Below the pieces are notes generated by a model. That model did not search any database. It was not told the origin of the DNA and was given only the letters and a program-made list of their open reading frames with translations. A program made the translations under genes and the position numbers. Below, piece by piece: positions 51,590 through 60,345 of a DNA stretch of 64,000 nt. Source of the DNA: Heterorhizobium halophytocola (GTDB taxonomy: Bacteria; Pseudomonadota; Alphaproteobacteria; Rhizobiales; Rhizobiaceae); NCBI RefSeq assembly GCF_017873095.1, contig NZ_JAGGJU010000015.1:1-64000 (forward strand). Direction: 5' to 3'. The first letter of the stretch is position 1. Every line of letters begins with the position of its first letter.

Positions 51590-52549
51590 ATGACTAGTAT
51601 TATTACCAATACCGCTGCAATGGGCGCACTCGATACCCTGCGCTCGATCTCCAAGAGCATGGACGAGACGCAGAGCCGCGTGTCCTCCGGCTACAAGGTC
51701 GACAAGGCTGCTGACAACGCTGCCTACTGGTCGATCGCAACGACGATGCGGTCCGACAACAAGGCTCTCGGTGCCGTTCAGGACGCCCTCGGCCTCGGTG
51801 CAGCCAAGACCGATACCGCCTATACCGGCATGGAAGCCGCCATCGATGTGGTGACGGAAATCAAGGCCAAGCTGGTTGCCGCCCGCGAACCGGGTGTCGA
51901 CAAGGACAAGATCAACAAGGAACTGACGGAACTGAAGAGCCAGCTCGGCTCGATTTCGCAGTCCGCGTCGTTCTCCGGTGAAAACTGGCTCTACAACGAC
52001 TCCAGCGCCCAGATCGGCACGAAGGAAATGGTTGGTTCCTTCGTCCGTGACTCGACAGGCAATGTTTCGGTCGAAACGCTGTCCTTCGACGTCAACACCT
52101 CGGTCCTGATCGACACCCAGACGACCGACGGCGGCCTTCTGACGAAGGACTATGCCGTTGCCGTTGACGATGGTACGGCTTCCGGCACGACGATGACCTA
52201 CTTCCTGCTCGACCTGGGCACGGGTACTTCGGGTAGCGTCGTCGAACTGACCACCACCACCACCGACGACGAAGTCGAAGGCATGATCTCGGCTGTCGAT
52301 GCCATGTTGGCCGACATGACCGATGCCGGCGCCACGCTGGGTGCAACCAGCAGCCGCCTCAGCAGCCAGAACGAGTTCGTCTCCGACCTGATGGACGTGA
52401 TCGACACCGGTGTCGGCCGTCTCGTCGACGCGGACATGAACGAGGAATCGACCCGCCTGAAGGCCCTGCAGACGCAGCAGCAGCTCGGCATCCAGTCGCT
52501 GTCGATTGCCAACTCGAACTCGCAGAGCATCCTCTCGCTGTTCCAGTAA
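51590..52549 (+). CDS. flaB: Flagellin FlaB
   Basis: A 319-residue flagellin, nearly the same as FlaA; differences cluster at residues about 37-45 (DKAADN versus NTASDN), 130-145 and 160-170. The start sits behind AAAGGGGC. It is a secondary filament subunit by analogy with Sinorhizobium and Agrobacterium. It has its own terminator. Confidence 0.94.
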   Translation: MTSIITNTAAMGALDTLRSISKSMDETQSRVSSGYKVDKAADNAAYWSIATTMRSDNKALGAVQDALGLGAAKTDTAYTGMEAAIDVVTEIKAKLVAAREPGVDKDKINKELTELKSQLGSISQSASFSGENWLYNDSSAQIGTKEMVGSFVRDSTGNVSVETLSFDVNTSVLIDTQTTDGGLLTKDYAVAVDDGTASGTTMTYFLLDLGTGTSGSVVELTTTTTDDEVEGMISAVDAMLADMTDAGATLGATSSRLSSQNEFVSDLMDVIDTGVGRLVDADMNEESTRLKALQTQQQLGIQSLSIANSNSQSILSLFQ

Positions 52550-52563
52550 GAGGCACACGCAAT

Positions 52564-52643
52564 ACCGGCCGCGTGAGCGGCCGGTAAACACCCGACGACA
52601 TCGTGACGCCGCGGCCCTAAACGCCCGCGGCGTCATTTTTTTT
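52564..52643 (+). terminator. Two hairpins ending flaB
   Basis: A first perfect stem, ACCGGCCGC/GCGGCCGGT (52564-52585), has no T run. A second, GACGCCGCGG/CCGCGGCGTC (52605-52634), is followed by ATTTTTTTT and is the likely terminator. Confidence 0.9.
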
Positions 52644-52772
52644 GACGAATTAACCTTAGCCATGCCGGCTTCAATATTTGTTAACCTTAATAGCGTCTTT
52701 TTAGGTCATCAAAACGGTTGGCCGGTCCCCACAGGCAAGAACAGGGGCGGCAGGCATGACGCCAACTATCGT

Positions 52773-52799
52773 TGCCGGTACGACAGCCCGGCATGCCCT
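52773..52799 (+). promoter_or_regulatory. Flagellin upstream element, flaD copy
   Basis: TGCCGG and CCGGCA form a perfect 6-bp inverted repeat (52773-52778 with 52788-52793), followed by TGCCCT, ending 33 bases before the flaD start. Confidence 0.6.
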
Positions 52800-52832
52800 T
52801 TCCCATATCTACTGTCATAAGGGGCAGCTAAC

Positions 52833-53795
52833 ATGACTAGCTTGATGACGAATACCGCAGCAATGGGCGCACTCGATACCCTGCGCTCGATCTCTACCAG
52901 CATGGAAGAAACCCAGAGCCGCGTTTCCTCCGGCTACAAGGTCGACAAGGCTGCCGACAATGCTGCCTACTGGTCGATCGCAACGACGATGCGCTCCGAC
53001 AACAAGGCGCTCGGCGCCGTTCAGGACGCCCTCGGCCTCGGTGCTGCCAAGACCGACACCGCCTATACCGGCATGGACTCGGCCATCGACGTCGTCACCG
53101 AAATCAAGGCCAAGCTGGTTGCTGCCCGCGAGCCGGGCGTTGACAAGGACAAGATCAACAAGGAACTGACCGAGCTGAAGAGCCAGATCGCTTCGATCTC
53201 GCAGTCGGCTTCGTTCTCCGGTGAAAACTGGCTCTACAACGACTCCTCCGCCGCTCTCGGCAACAAGGAAATGGTCGGCTCGTTCGTCCGTGACACCTCG
53301 GGCAATGTTTCGGTCGAAATCCTGACCTTCGACGCCAGCAAGTCGGTCCTGATCGATACCCAGTCGACCGATGGCGGCCTTCTGACGAAGGACTATGCTG
53401 TTGCTGTCGACGACGGCACGGCTTCCGGCACGACGATGACCTACTTCCTGCTCGACCTGGGCACGGGTACTTCGGGTAGCGTCGTCGAACTGACCACCAC
53501 CACCACGGACGACGAAGTCGAAGGCATGATCTCGGCCGTCGATGCCATGCTCTCCGACATGACCGATGCCGGTGCCACGCTGGGTGCGACCAGCAGCCGC
53601 CTCGCCAGCCAGGACGAATTCGTCTCCGACCTGATGGACGTGATCGACACCGGTGTCGGCCGTCTCGTCGATGCCGACATGAACGAGGAATCGACCCGCC
53701 TGAAGGCCCTGCAGACGCAGCAGCAGCTCGGCATCCAGTCCCTGTCGATCGCGAATTCGAATTCGCAGAGCATCCTCTCGCTCTTCCAGAGCTGA
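52833..53795 (+). CDS. flaD: Flagellin FlaD
   Basis: A 320-residue flagellin. It is close to FlaA and FlaB, with the N-terminal KSMDE replaced by TSMEE and one added Ser at the C terminus (LSLFQS). The order flaA-flaB-flaD-flaC is that of S. meliloti, which is the basis for the name. It has its own terminator. Confidence 0.92.
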   Translation: MTSLMTNTAAMGALDTLRSISTSMEETQSRVSSGYKVDKAADNAAYWSIATTMRSDNKALGAVQDALGLGAAKTDTAYTGMDSAIDVVTEIKAKLVAAREPGVDKDKINKELTELKSQIASISQSASFSGENWLYNDSSAALGNKEMVGSFVRDTSGNVSVEILTFDASKSVLIDTQSTDGGLLTKDYAVAVDDGTASGTTMTYFLLDLGTGTSGSVVELTTTTTDDEVEGMISAVDAMLSDMTDAGATLGATSSRLASQDEFVSDLMDVIDTGVGRLVDADMNEESTRLKALQTQQQLGIQSLSIANSNSQSILSLFQS

Positions 53796-53847
53796 TTCGG
53801 TTACGCGCGGGGCCATCGGCTCCGCTCTCAACCAGCAGGCTATGCAG

Positions 53848-53877
53848 CCGCTCCCGGGCAACCGGGAGCGGTTTTTT
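53848..53877 (+). terminator. Terminator after flaD
   Basis: CCGCTCCCGG and CCGGGAGCGG form a perfect 10-bp stem with loop GCAA, followed by TTTTTT. Confidence 0.95.
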
Positions 53878-53975
53878 CGTTTATCTTCATCTATCTGAAA
53901 TTGCTGACTTTTTTGTTCTTCGCGCGCGGTCGATCTTTACGATTTGTTTGGACAGCTTAACGAAACCTTCCAGCG

Positions 53976-53991
53976 TTAATGTTTTGTTAAC
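53976..53991 (+). promoter_or_regulatory. CtrA-type box upstream of flaC
   Basis: TTAA-TGTTTTG-TTAAC is a perfect match to the full CtrA site TTAA-N7-TTAAC. It lies 145 bases before the flaC start. Confidence 0.65.
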
Positions 53992-54000
53992 CAAAGTTTT

Positions 54001-54016
54001 GTTAAGCATTCGTTAA
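54001..54016 (-). promoter_or_regulatory. Second CtrA-type box upstream of flaC
   Basis: On the minus strand TTAA-CGAATGC-TTAAC again fits TTAA-N7-TTAAC perfectly. Two opposing boxes within 41 bases are unlikely to be chance even in AT-rich DNA. Confidence 0.62.
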
Positions 54017-54078
54017 ATAACGACGGCTCGATCACAGGGCAAAATTATCGTGATCGGGTGCATGAAGCCTTCCGTCGT

Positions 54079-54112
54079 TGCCGGTAAAAATATGACAAGC
54101 CCGGCCTGTCCC
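54079..54112 (+). promoter_or_regulatory. Flagellin upstream element, flaC copy
   Basis: TGCCGG and, 20 bases on, CCCGGCCTGTCCC. The first block keeps the distance to the start codon seen in the other three genes, while the gap to the second block is longer. Confidence 0.5.
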
Positions 54113-54135
54113 GCAATTCCCGATGGGGCATATCC

Positions 54136-55101
54136 ATGACCAGCATTATGACCAACACGGCTGCAATGTCAGCCTTGCAGACCCTTCGCAGCATCGACGC
54201 CAACATGGAGCAGACGCAGAACCGGGTATCCACCGGCTACCGCGTCGACAGCGCCGCCGACAACGCGGCCTACTGGTCGATCGCGACCACGATGCGGTCC
54301 GACAATTCCGCTCTGTCGACCGTGCAGGACGCTCTCGGGCTCGGCGCGGCCAAGACTGATACGGCCTATACGGGGCTTGAATCGGCGGTCGAGGTCGTCA
54401 CCGAGATCAAGTCCAAGCTGGTTGCGGCCCGCGAACCGGGTGTCGACAAGGACAAGATCAACAAGGAACTGTCCGAGCTGAAGAACCAGCTGCAGTCGAT
54501 TTCCGAATCGGCATCGTTCTCCGGCGAGAACTGGCTCTACAACACCTCCAGCGCGGCGCCCGCCACCAAGGAAATCGTCGCATCGTTCAACCGCGCCACC
54601 GATGGCTCGGTGTCGGTGACGACACTTGCCTTCGACACCGGCGAATCGGTGCTGATCGATACCTACGACGCCAGCCGCGGCCTGCTGACCGGTGACCGGC
54701 CGACCGATGTCGATGTCGGCGGCACGACCCAGACGATCAATTACTATCTGCTCGACGCCGGCTCCACGACGGCTGCCACCGGCACTGCGATCGAGCTCAG
54801 CACGACGACCACCGACGACGATCTCGACGGCATGATCAGCGCCACCGACGGCATCCTGCAGCAGCTGACCGACTCCGCCTCGACGCTGGGTGCGATCACC
54901 AGCCGCATCGACATGCAGACCGAATTCGTCGCCACCTTGATGGACGTGATCGAGAAGGGCGTCGGGCGACTGGTCGATGCCGACATGAACGAGGAATCGA
55001 CCAGGCTGAAGGCGCTGCAGACGCAGCAGCAGCTGGGCATCCAGTCGCTGTCGATCGCCAACACCAATGCCGAAAACATCCTGACGCTGTTCAAGCAGTA
55101 A
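54136..55101 (+). CDS. flaC: Flagellin FlaC
   Basis: A 321-residue flagellin, the most divergent of the four. The helical ends are conserved (NRVSTGYRVDSAADNAAYWS; LKALQTQQQLGIQSLSIANT), but the middle (residues about 135-250) differs strongly from FlaA, with TTQTINYYLLDAGSTTAA in place of the conserved block. It starts MTSIMTNTAAM like its neighbours. Separate regulation is suggested by two CtrA-type boxes upstream. Confidence 0.93.
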   Translation: MTSIMTNTAAMSALQTLRSIDANMEQTQNRVSTGYRVDSAADNAAYWSIATTMRSDNSALSTVQDALGLGAAKTDTAYTGLESAVEVVTEIKSKLVAAREPGVDKDKINKELSELKNQLQSISESASFSGENWLYNTSSAAPATKEIVASFNRATDGSVSVTTLAFDTGESVLIDTYDASRGLLTGDRPTDVDVGGTTQTINYYLLDAGSTTAATGTAIELSTTTTDDDLDGMISATDGILQQLTDSASTLGAITSRIDMQTEFVATLMDVIEKGVGRLVDADMNEESTRLKALQTQQQLGIQSLSIANTNAENILTLFKQ

Positions 55102-55415
55102 GGACGTTTTAAGGCGGCCCGTCGCCGCCTTGAGAATTCTGCCTCTCCGTGGTCATCGGATGCAGGTGGAACAGCCGGACCGTGCCGCTGCCCTGGCGCG
55201 GTCCGGCGTATCAACCCTCGCACAAGTTTGCATCCCTAACTTTGTCAAGGACGATGACCGAAAGCTGCCGGCACGGAGAATGCGCATCGCCGTGCTGTGG
55301 CAGTTACCCTTGGATGTTATGATGACACGCCCAACCTCGATTTCCTGCCACAGACGCCGCATGGGGCCGCAGCATTCTGCGCCGGCCGCCCGCGCCCTCG
55401 ATCGGAGGGCGTGAG
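55102..55415. other. Region between flaC and the FliH-like gene
   Basis: No gene is supported. A perfect 8-bp hairpin (55111-55131, AAGGCGGC/GCCGCCTT) just after flaC has no T run and is a doubtful terminator. A flagellar promoter element lies at 55217-55240, leaving a leader of about 170 bases before the next gene. Confidence 0.6.
55217..55240 (+). promoter_or_regulatory. Flagellar promoter element upstream of the FliH-like gene and motB
   Basis: CTCGCACAAG, nine bases, CTAAC. The first block matches that of fliF at nine of ten positions. It is 175 bases from the start codon, further than in the other copies. Confidence 0.58.
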
Positions 55416-56060
55416 ATGGCGACGTCCATTGCCCAGTATCTCAAGGATTTCTCAAAGCCTCAGGCGCCTGCCATGGCCTTCGACACAGGCTTTGGCGACG
55501 GCGATTTCGGCCTGGATGCCGATGTTCCGGCCGTGCATGTGCCGGACCCGGTCGAGATCGAGGCCGAGCGGCAGGCAGCCTATGACGAGGCGGTGAAGAT
55601 CACCACGGACGAATTGACGGCCCGTTTCGAGGCCGAGAAGGCAGAGCTCGTGGCGGCCCACGAGCAGGCGCTCGCCGATCTCGCCCGCACGCTGGAGGAG
55701 ACGTCCGCCGCGGCAATGGCCGACGGCTTTGCCAGACTGTCGAAACAGCTGGCCGAGCATGTCAGCGGCCAGGTTGCCGAGGGCCTGGCGCCCTTCCTGA
55801 CCGAAGAAGTGATGACGTCCGCGGTCAGCGAACTGGCCAGTCAGGTCGAGATGGCGATTGCGGGCGGCGAAGCCGGGCAGATCGTCGTCACCGGACCGGC
55901 AAGCCTGTTCGAGAAGCTGGCCGACAGGCTGCGCGACCACGACGAGATGCTGCGGCACGTGCAGGCCGATGATCTCGATCTCTCCGTCGAACTCGGCGAA
56001 CAACTCCTTGTCAGCCGCATCTCGGCCTGGACGGCAAGCCTCAGGAAGGTGATGGGATGA
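55416..56060 (+). CDS. Probable FliH-like export ATPase regulator
   Basis: A 214-residue acidic protein. A disordered N terminus is followed by a long helix (about 50-115; EIEAERQAAYDEAVK, RFEAEKAELVAAHEQALADLA) and a C-terminal domain (about 115-214) with VVTGPASLFEKLADRL and a final ISAWTASLRKVM. Helical stalk plus small C domain is the layout of FliH/YscL proteins, which bind FliI. No other FliH is in the window although fliI is. Sequence similarity is low, so the call rests on architecture and context. It overlaps motB by four bases. Confidence 0.6.
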   Translation: MATSIAQYLKDFSKPQAPAMAFDTGFGDGDFGLDADVPAVHVPDPVEIEAERQAAYDEAVKITTDELTARFEAEKAELVAAHEQALADLARTLEETSAAAMADGFARLSKQLAEHVSGQVAEGLAPFLTEEVMTSAVSELASQVEMAIAGGEAGQIVVTGPASLFEKLADRLRDHDEMLRHVQADDLDLSVELGEQLLVSRISAWTASLRKVMG

Positions 56061-57370
56061 GCGACGAAGAAAATCACCATCACGGCAAGAACGAGATCCT
56101 GATCATCAAGCGCCATGGCGGCGGCGATCATGACGGCAACCATGGCGGCGCGTGGAAGATCGCCTATGCCGACTTCATGACCGCGATGATGGCCTTCTTC
56201 CTCGTCATGTGGCTGGTCAATGCCGCGAACGAGGAGACCAAGGCCTCGGTCGCCAGCTATTTCAATCCGATCCGCCTGTCCGAGGAAAAACCCTCGGAAA
56301 AGGGCTTGAAAAAGCCCGTCGAAAAGGCCGACGGCAAGGAAAAGCAGAACCAGTCCGAAAACAAGGAAGACAAGGAAACGATCGGGGCATCGGCAGCGAC
56401 CGGCGAGGACGCGACGGCAACCTCCGGCGACCAGACCAATTACTCCGAAGCCGATTTCTTCGAGAATCCCTATTCGGTGCTGGCCGAGATCGCCCAGGAA
56501 GTCGGTCAGCAGGCCAATGTCAGCGCCAAGGGCGAGGGCGGTGCGTCCGATTCCGGCCCGAGCACCGGTGCCGACGGCGGCGAGGCCTATCGCGATCCGT
56601 TCGATCCCGACTTCTGGACCCAGCAGGTCCAGTCCGTGCGCGGCAAGCCCGGCCCGCAGGCGGCCAAGGAGGCGCCCGGCGCACTGACGGCCGACAAGCC
56701 GTCGTCGGCCCCCGGCGACCAGACCGATGTGGATGTCGCCATGCTGCCGGCCGACAAGACACCGGCCCTGCAGGTCGTGCCGCAGGCCAAGCCCGAGACA
56801 CCGGATACGGCTGCCGACAAGGGTACCGACCCGGGCACCGAGAAGGCCGATGCCGCTAAGGCTGCGGACGGCGACAAGGACAAGGCGGCCAAGGCCGAAA
56901 AGCAGCAGAAGGACGCCGATGCGCTGAAGGCTGCGATCGAGAAACAGATCAGCGGCGTCGCCGGCAAGCTCGCCGAGGGCCTGATCGTCACCCCGACCGA
57001 AGGCGGCATGCTGGTCACGCTGTCCGACCAGAGCGACGAGGCGATGTTCAATGTCGGCTCGGCCGTGCCGAGCAAGGAGACCGTGCTGGCGATGGAAAAG
57101 ATCGGCACGATCCTGAAGGACCGTCCGGGCGCCATCGTCATCCGCGGCCACACCGATGCGCGACCCTTCGCCGGCAAGACGCAGGACAACTGGGGCCTGT
57201 CGGCCGATCGCGCCCGCAGCGCCTATTACATGCTGGTGCGTGGTGGTCTCGACCAGTCCCGTGTCAAGCAGATCTCGGGTTTTGCGGACCGGCGCCTGCA
57301 GGTTCCGGGCGATCCGTTGTCGGCTGCAAACCGGCGTATCGAAATTCTGATCCAGGCGGACCAGGGATAA
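56057..57370 (+). CDS. motB: Flagellar stator protein MotB
   Basis: A 437-residue stator subunit. The single membrane segment (about 36-58) contains the proton-carrying Asp39 in IAYADFM, and residues about 320-435 form the OmpA-like peptidoglycan-binding domain (VIRGHTDARPF, NWGLSADRARSAYYML). Between them lies a long Lys/Ala/Asp-rich periplasmic linker of about 240 residues, far longer than in E. coli (308 residues in total) and the likely contact for MotC. Coupled to the upstream gene by ATGA. Confidence 0.96.
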   Translation: MSDEENHHHGKNEILIIKRHGGGDHDGNHGGAWKIAYADFMTAMMAFFLVMWLVNAANEETKASVASYFNPIRLSEEKPSEKGLKKPVEKADGKEKQNQSENKEDKETIGASAATGEDATATSGDQTNYSEADFFENPYSVLAEIAQEVGQQANVSAKGEGGASDSGPSTGADGGEAYRDPFDPDFWTQQVQSVRGKPGPQAAKEAPGALTADKPSSAPGDQTDVDVAMLPADKTPALQVVPQAKPETPDTAADKGTDPGTEKADAAKAADGDKDKAAKAEKQQKDADALKAAIEKQISGVAGKLAEGLIVTPTEGGMLVTLSDQSDEAMFNVGSAVPSKETVLAMEKIGTILKDRPGAIVIRGHTDARPFAGKTQDNWGLSADRARSAYYMLVRGGLDQSRVKQISGFADRRLQVPGDPLSAANRRIEILIQADQG

Positions 57371-57373
57371 GCC

Positions 57374-58711
57374 ATGCGAAGCCGGCGTCTTCTATATCTG
57401 CCGCTCCTTGTCGCCGCCCTTTCGGGGACGGCGCCGCCGCTGGCGGCTGCCCCTGCAGCCGCGCCCGTCGACGATATCGAGCTTGCGCCCTACAAGATGC
57501 TGCGCTCGCTGCAATTCGTGCAGGATGCCGTGGTGCTCGGCGACCATTCCGCCGGCGAGATGCAACGTTTCATCCTCGGCACGCTGGACGACCGTCTGCG
57601 CAGTGCCGACGCCTCGGTCTTTGAAGATCCCCGCAATGTCGATGCCGCCTTCATCTATGCGATGAGCGGCGGCAATCCCAAGACGCTCGACCTATTGTTG
57701 TCGCGCGACGTCGACGGCAATTTCGACAGCCGCATCGCCGATCTGCTGGGCCGCTATCTGAGCGGCAAGGGGACGCTGGTGGCCAAGAGCCTCGGCGAAC
57801 TGGCAACCGAATACCGCCAGACCAAGATCGCGCCTTATCTTTCGCTGGTTGCGGCCAATGTGCTGATCGGCCGCGATCTCGACAAGGCGCTCAAATTTTA
57901 TGACTGGGCGCGGCTTCTGTCGCCCGGCACGCTTGTCGAGGAAGCGGCGCTGCGGCGTTCGCTCGCGGTCACCGTCGAGGCGGACCGCTCGGCGGATGCC
58001 CTGAAATACGCCTCGCTTTATGTAAGGCGTTTCCTGCACTCTCCCTATGCCTCGCAGTTTGCCGATCTCTTCGTCACGCTGATCGTCAAGCATTTCGACG
58101 ACCTGGATCACCAGCGCGTTCTCGACACGCTGACCTTCATGGATGTCGAGCGTCGGCGCGAGGTCTATCTCAGGGTCGCCCGTCAGGCGGCGATCGACGG
58201 CAAGAACGAGCTGGCGCGGCTTGCGGCCGACAATGCCAAGGCGCTGGCCGGCACCGCCGACGACAACGAGGGCGCGCTTGCCGATCTCTATGGCGGCATG
58301 GCCAATATCCCGACGGAAGACGTGGCCGCGGTGATGCAGCGCATCGCCAGCATACCACCTGAAATGCTGACGCCGTCCGACCGGGCGCTGCGCTCGGCCG
58401 CCGAGGCGATCGCGCGCGAGGTTCTGCGCAGCCCCGAGCCGAAAAGCTCCGCGCAAGGCGACGCACTTAGCAATGACACTTCAGGACAAGGCGCTTCCGT
58501 CAGCGAAGCGGATGTCTCCGCAGGCCAGCCGGGTCAACAGGATCCGTCCGCGCCATCGGAACCATCCAAGCCGTCCCCTGTGCAGGAGGCACAGGCCCCG
58601 GTCGCTGCGGCGCTCAAACAGGATGATCCTGCGTTTTCAGCATTTGTAGAACAGGGACGAAGCAGGCTCGAGGCGATCGACGGCCTGCTCGACGAGGAAC
58701 CGAACCCATGA
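57374..58711 (+). CDS. motC: Periplasmic motor protein MotC
   Basis: A 445-residue exported protein with a signal peptide (1-30, ending AAAPA) and a helical repeat-like body. The C-terminal 90 residues are Ser/Pro/Ala-rich and disordered. MotC is specific to the Rhizobiaceae and binds the MotB periplasmic part; its chaperone is MotE (at 47463). The ATG lies four bases after motB, and its stop overlaps motD by four. Confidence 0.92.
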   Translation: MRSRRLLYLPLLVAALSGTAPPLAAAPAAAPVDDIELAPYKMLRSLQFVQDAVVLGDHSAGEMQRFILGTLDDRLRSADASVFEDPRNVDAAFIYAMSGGNPKTLDLLLSRDVDGNFDSRIADLLGRYLSGKGTLVAKSLGELATEYRQTKIAPYLSLVAANVLIGRDLDKALKFYDWARLLSPGTLVEEAALRRSLAVTVEADRSADALKYASLYVRRFLHSPYASQFADLFVTLIVKHFDDLDHQRVLDTLTFMDVERRREVYLRVARQAAIDGKNELARLAADNAKALAGTADDNEGALADLYGGMANIPTEDVAAVMQRIASIPPEMLTPSDRALRSAAEAIAREVLRSPEPKSSAQGDALSNDTSGQGASVSEADVSAGQPGQQDPSAPSEPSKPSPVQEAQAPVAAALKQDDPAFSAFVEQGRSRLEAIDGLLDEEPNP

Positions 58712-60345
58712 TGGATCCCACAGTTCAGTCAAGGGCCGCCTTCGACACCGCGTCTGGTTATGGCGCGGGCCGATCCGACAGGCAGGCCGCGACACCGGGT
58801 TTCTCGGACGCCCTGAAAGGCGCAGACCGTAAGTCATCGCAAACTGATGACACGCGGACCGACGATCGCCAGACGACCCGCGCCGGCGATACCACCGATG
58901 AGGACAACCGGTCCCGAAGTGCTGCAGACGCCGACGACGGCGCGTCGCAGGACATGGGTGACACCGATAACGCGTCGACTGCGGAAGATACGGCGCCGCA
59001 GCGTCGCGTGCGCGCCGATCAGGCATTGCATATTTTCAAGGACGCTCAGCAGCCAAACAAACCTGCCGGCGCGGCAGGCGTGACGACCGATGCGAAGGCT
59101 GCCAAGCCGAATGACGGTGATGCCGATCTGGCCGAGACGACCGCCGAAGACGGCAAGGAGACCACAAGAGCCGTGGTCGAGGGCGCCGGAAAGCAGGTCA
59201 AGGGGGCCAAGGATCCGCTTGATGCCCTTGACGGCAAGGACAAGCTCAAGGGCAAGAGTGCCGACAAGGCCGACAAGAGTGATGACGCCATCGACGATGG
59301 CAGCGGCGATACCCGGGCGACTGCCGGGGATGCCGGCGCCGCCGGCAAGACCGGTCAGGCGTCGGGCACCGCCACGGCAACCGACGCGTTGATGCTGCTG
59401 ATCATCGGCAAGGCCGACGATGCCGCGGCCGCCCAGGCGGCCACGGCGCTGAAGCCGGTTGCCACCGATGATGCCAAGGGTGCAAAGACGAAGGTCGCGG
59501 ACGCGGACGCCGCCGGCAAGTCCGGCAACCTGGCGTCCGATCTCTCCAAGCTCCTTGCCGGCGATCCGGACGTCGATGGCGACACCCAGGCGCCGGAAAC
59601 CGCGGCCGAGACCAAGGGCACCGAATTCAAGGCGATCCGCCTCGACCGGCTGGCGACCTCGCCCGACGGCCAGCCGCGCGACCGTGATGGCGCCGGCGCC
59701 AGTGCGCCCGGCAATTCGACACCGACCGTCGGCGTCCTGGAATCGCGCCGCTATATCGCGCCGGTTTCCACTTCCAATGTCGCCAATCTCGCAGCCGCGA
59801 TGAATGGCGACAGGGATTGGGTCAATGCCCTGCGCAGCGGCGCAATCGACAGCGCCACCATGCCCGACACCACCGGCAAGGTGATGAACAGCCTCAAGCT
59901 GCAGCTGAACCCGATCGATCTCGGATCGGTTACCGCGACGCTGAAGCTCACCGGCGACACCTTGAATGTCCAGCTGACGGTCGAGAACAGCGCGGCCTAT
60001 CGCAAGCTCAGCGACGATCACAGCGAGATCGTCAAGTCGCTGCGCTCGCAGGGCTATGCTGTCGACAGCGTGCAGATCTCGATTTCCAGCACAGACAGAT
60101 CCGGCGCCGGCAGCAACCAGATGTCCGGTCAGCAGCAGGGCCAGCAACAAGCCGGCCAGCAGCAGGCAGGATCGCAATCCTTTGCCGGCACCCCCCAGGG
60201 ATCGGGTGGCGGACGCGAGGGGGGCTTCGGCGCCTCTTCCAACGGCAACACGCAGACAGGATTGACGGGCGATGACGGCATGGCGGCGGCTCTCGGTGAA
60301 GGTGGCGCTGGTGGCGCTCGCGGCGGGAGCGGTGTCTACCTCTGA
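58708..60345 (+). CDS. motD: Flagellar hook-length control protein MotD (FliK type)
   Basis: A 545-residue protein. The first 350 residues are a disordered stretch rich in Asp, Ala, Lys and Thr; residues about 390-470 are the hook-length domain (LKLQLNPIDLGSVTATLKL, VENSAAYRKLSDDHSEIVKS), and the end is a Gln/Gly-rich tail (QQQGQQQAGQQQAG). In S. meliloti MotD was renamed FliK because it sets hook length. It overlaps the following gene by 74 bases. Confidence 0.92.
   Translation: MMDPTVQSRAAFDTASGYGAGRSDRQAATPGFSDALKGADRKSSQTDDTRTDDRQTTRAGDTTDEDNRSRSAADADDGASQDMGDTDNASTAEDTAPQRRVRADQALHIFKDAQQPNKPAGAAGVTTDAKAAKPNDGDADLAETTAEDGKETTRAVVEGAGKQVKGAKDPLDALDGKDKLKGKSADKADKSDDAIDDGSGDTRATAGDAGAAGKTGQASGTATATDALMLLIIGKADDAAAAQAATALKPVATDDAKGAKTKVADADAAGKSGNLASDLSKLLAGDPDVDGDTQAPETAAETKGTEFKAIRLDRLATSPDGQPRDRDGAGASAPGNSTPTVGVLESRRYIAPVSTSNVANLAAAMNGDRDWVNALRSGAIDSATMPDTTGKVMNSLKLQLNPIDLGSVTATLKLTGDTLNVQLTVENSAAYRKLSDDHSEIVKSLRSQGYAVDSVQISISSTDRSGAGSNQMSGQQQGQQQAGQQQAGSQSFAGTPQGSGGGREGGFGASSNGNTQTGLTGDDGMAAALGEGGAGGARGGSGVYL

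Larger units (their letters stand above)
53796..54135. other. Region between flaD and flaC
   Basis: No gene. It contains the flaD terminator, a strongly AT-rich stretch (53880-54020) with two CtrA-type boxes, and the flaC copy of the flagellin element. Confidence 0.65.

Noticed and set aside
55111..55131. Hairpin after flaC as a rho-independent terminator
   Set aside because: The stem is perfect, but no T run follows on the plus strand.
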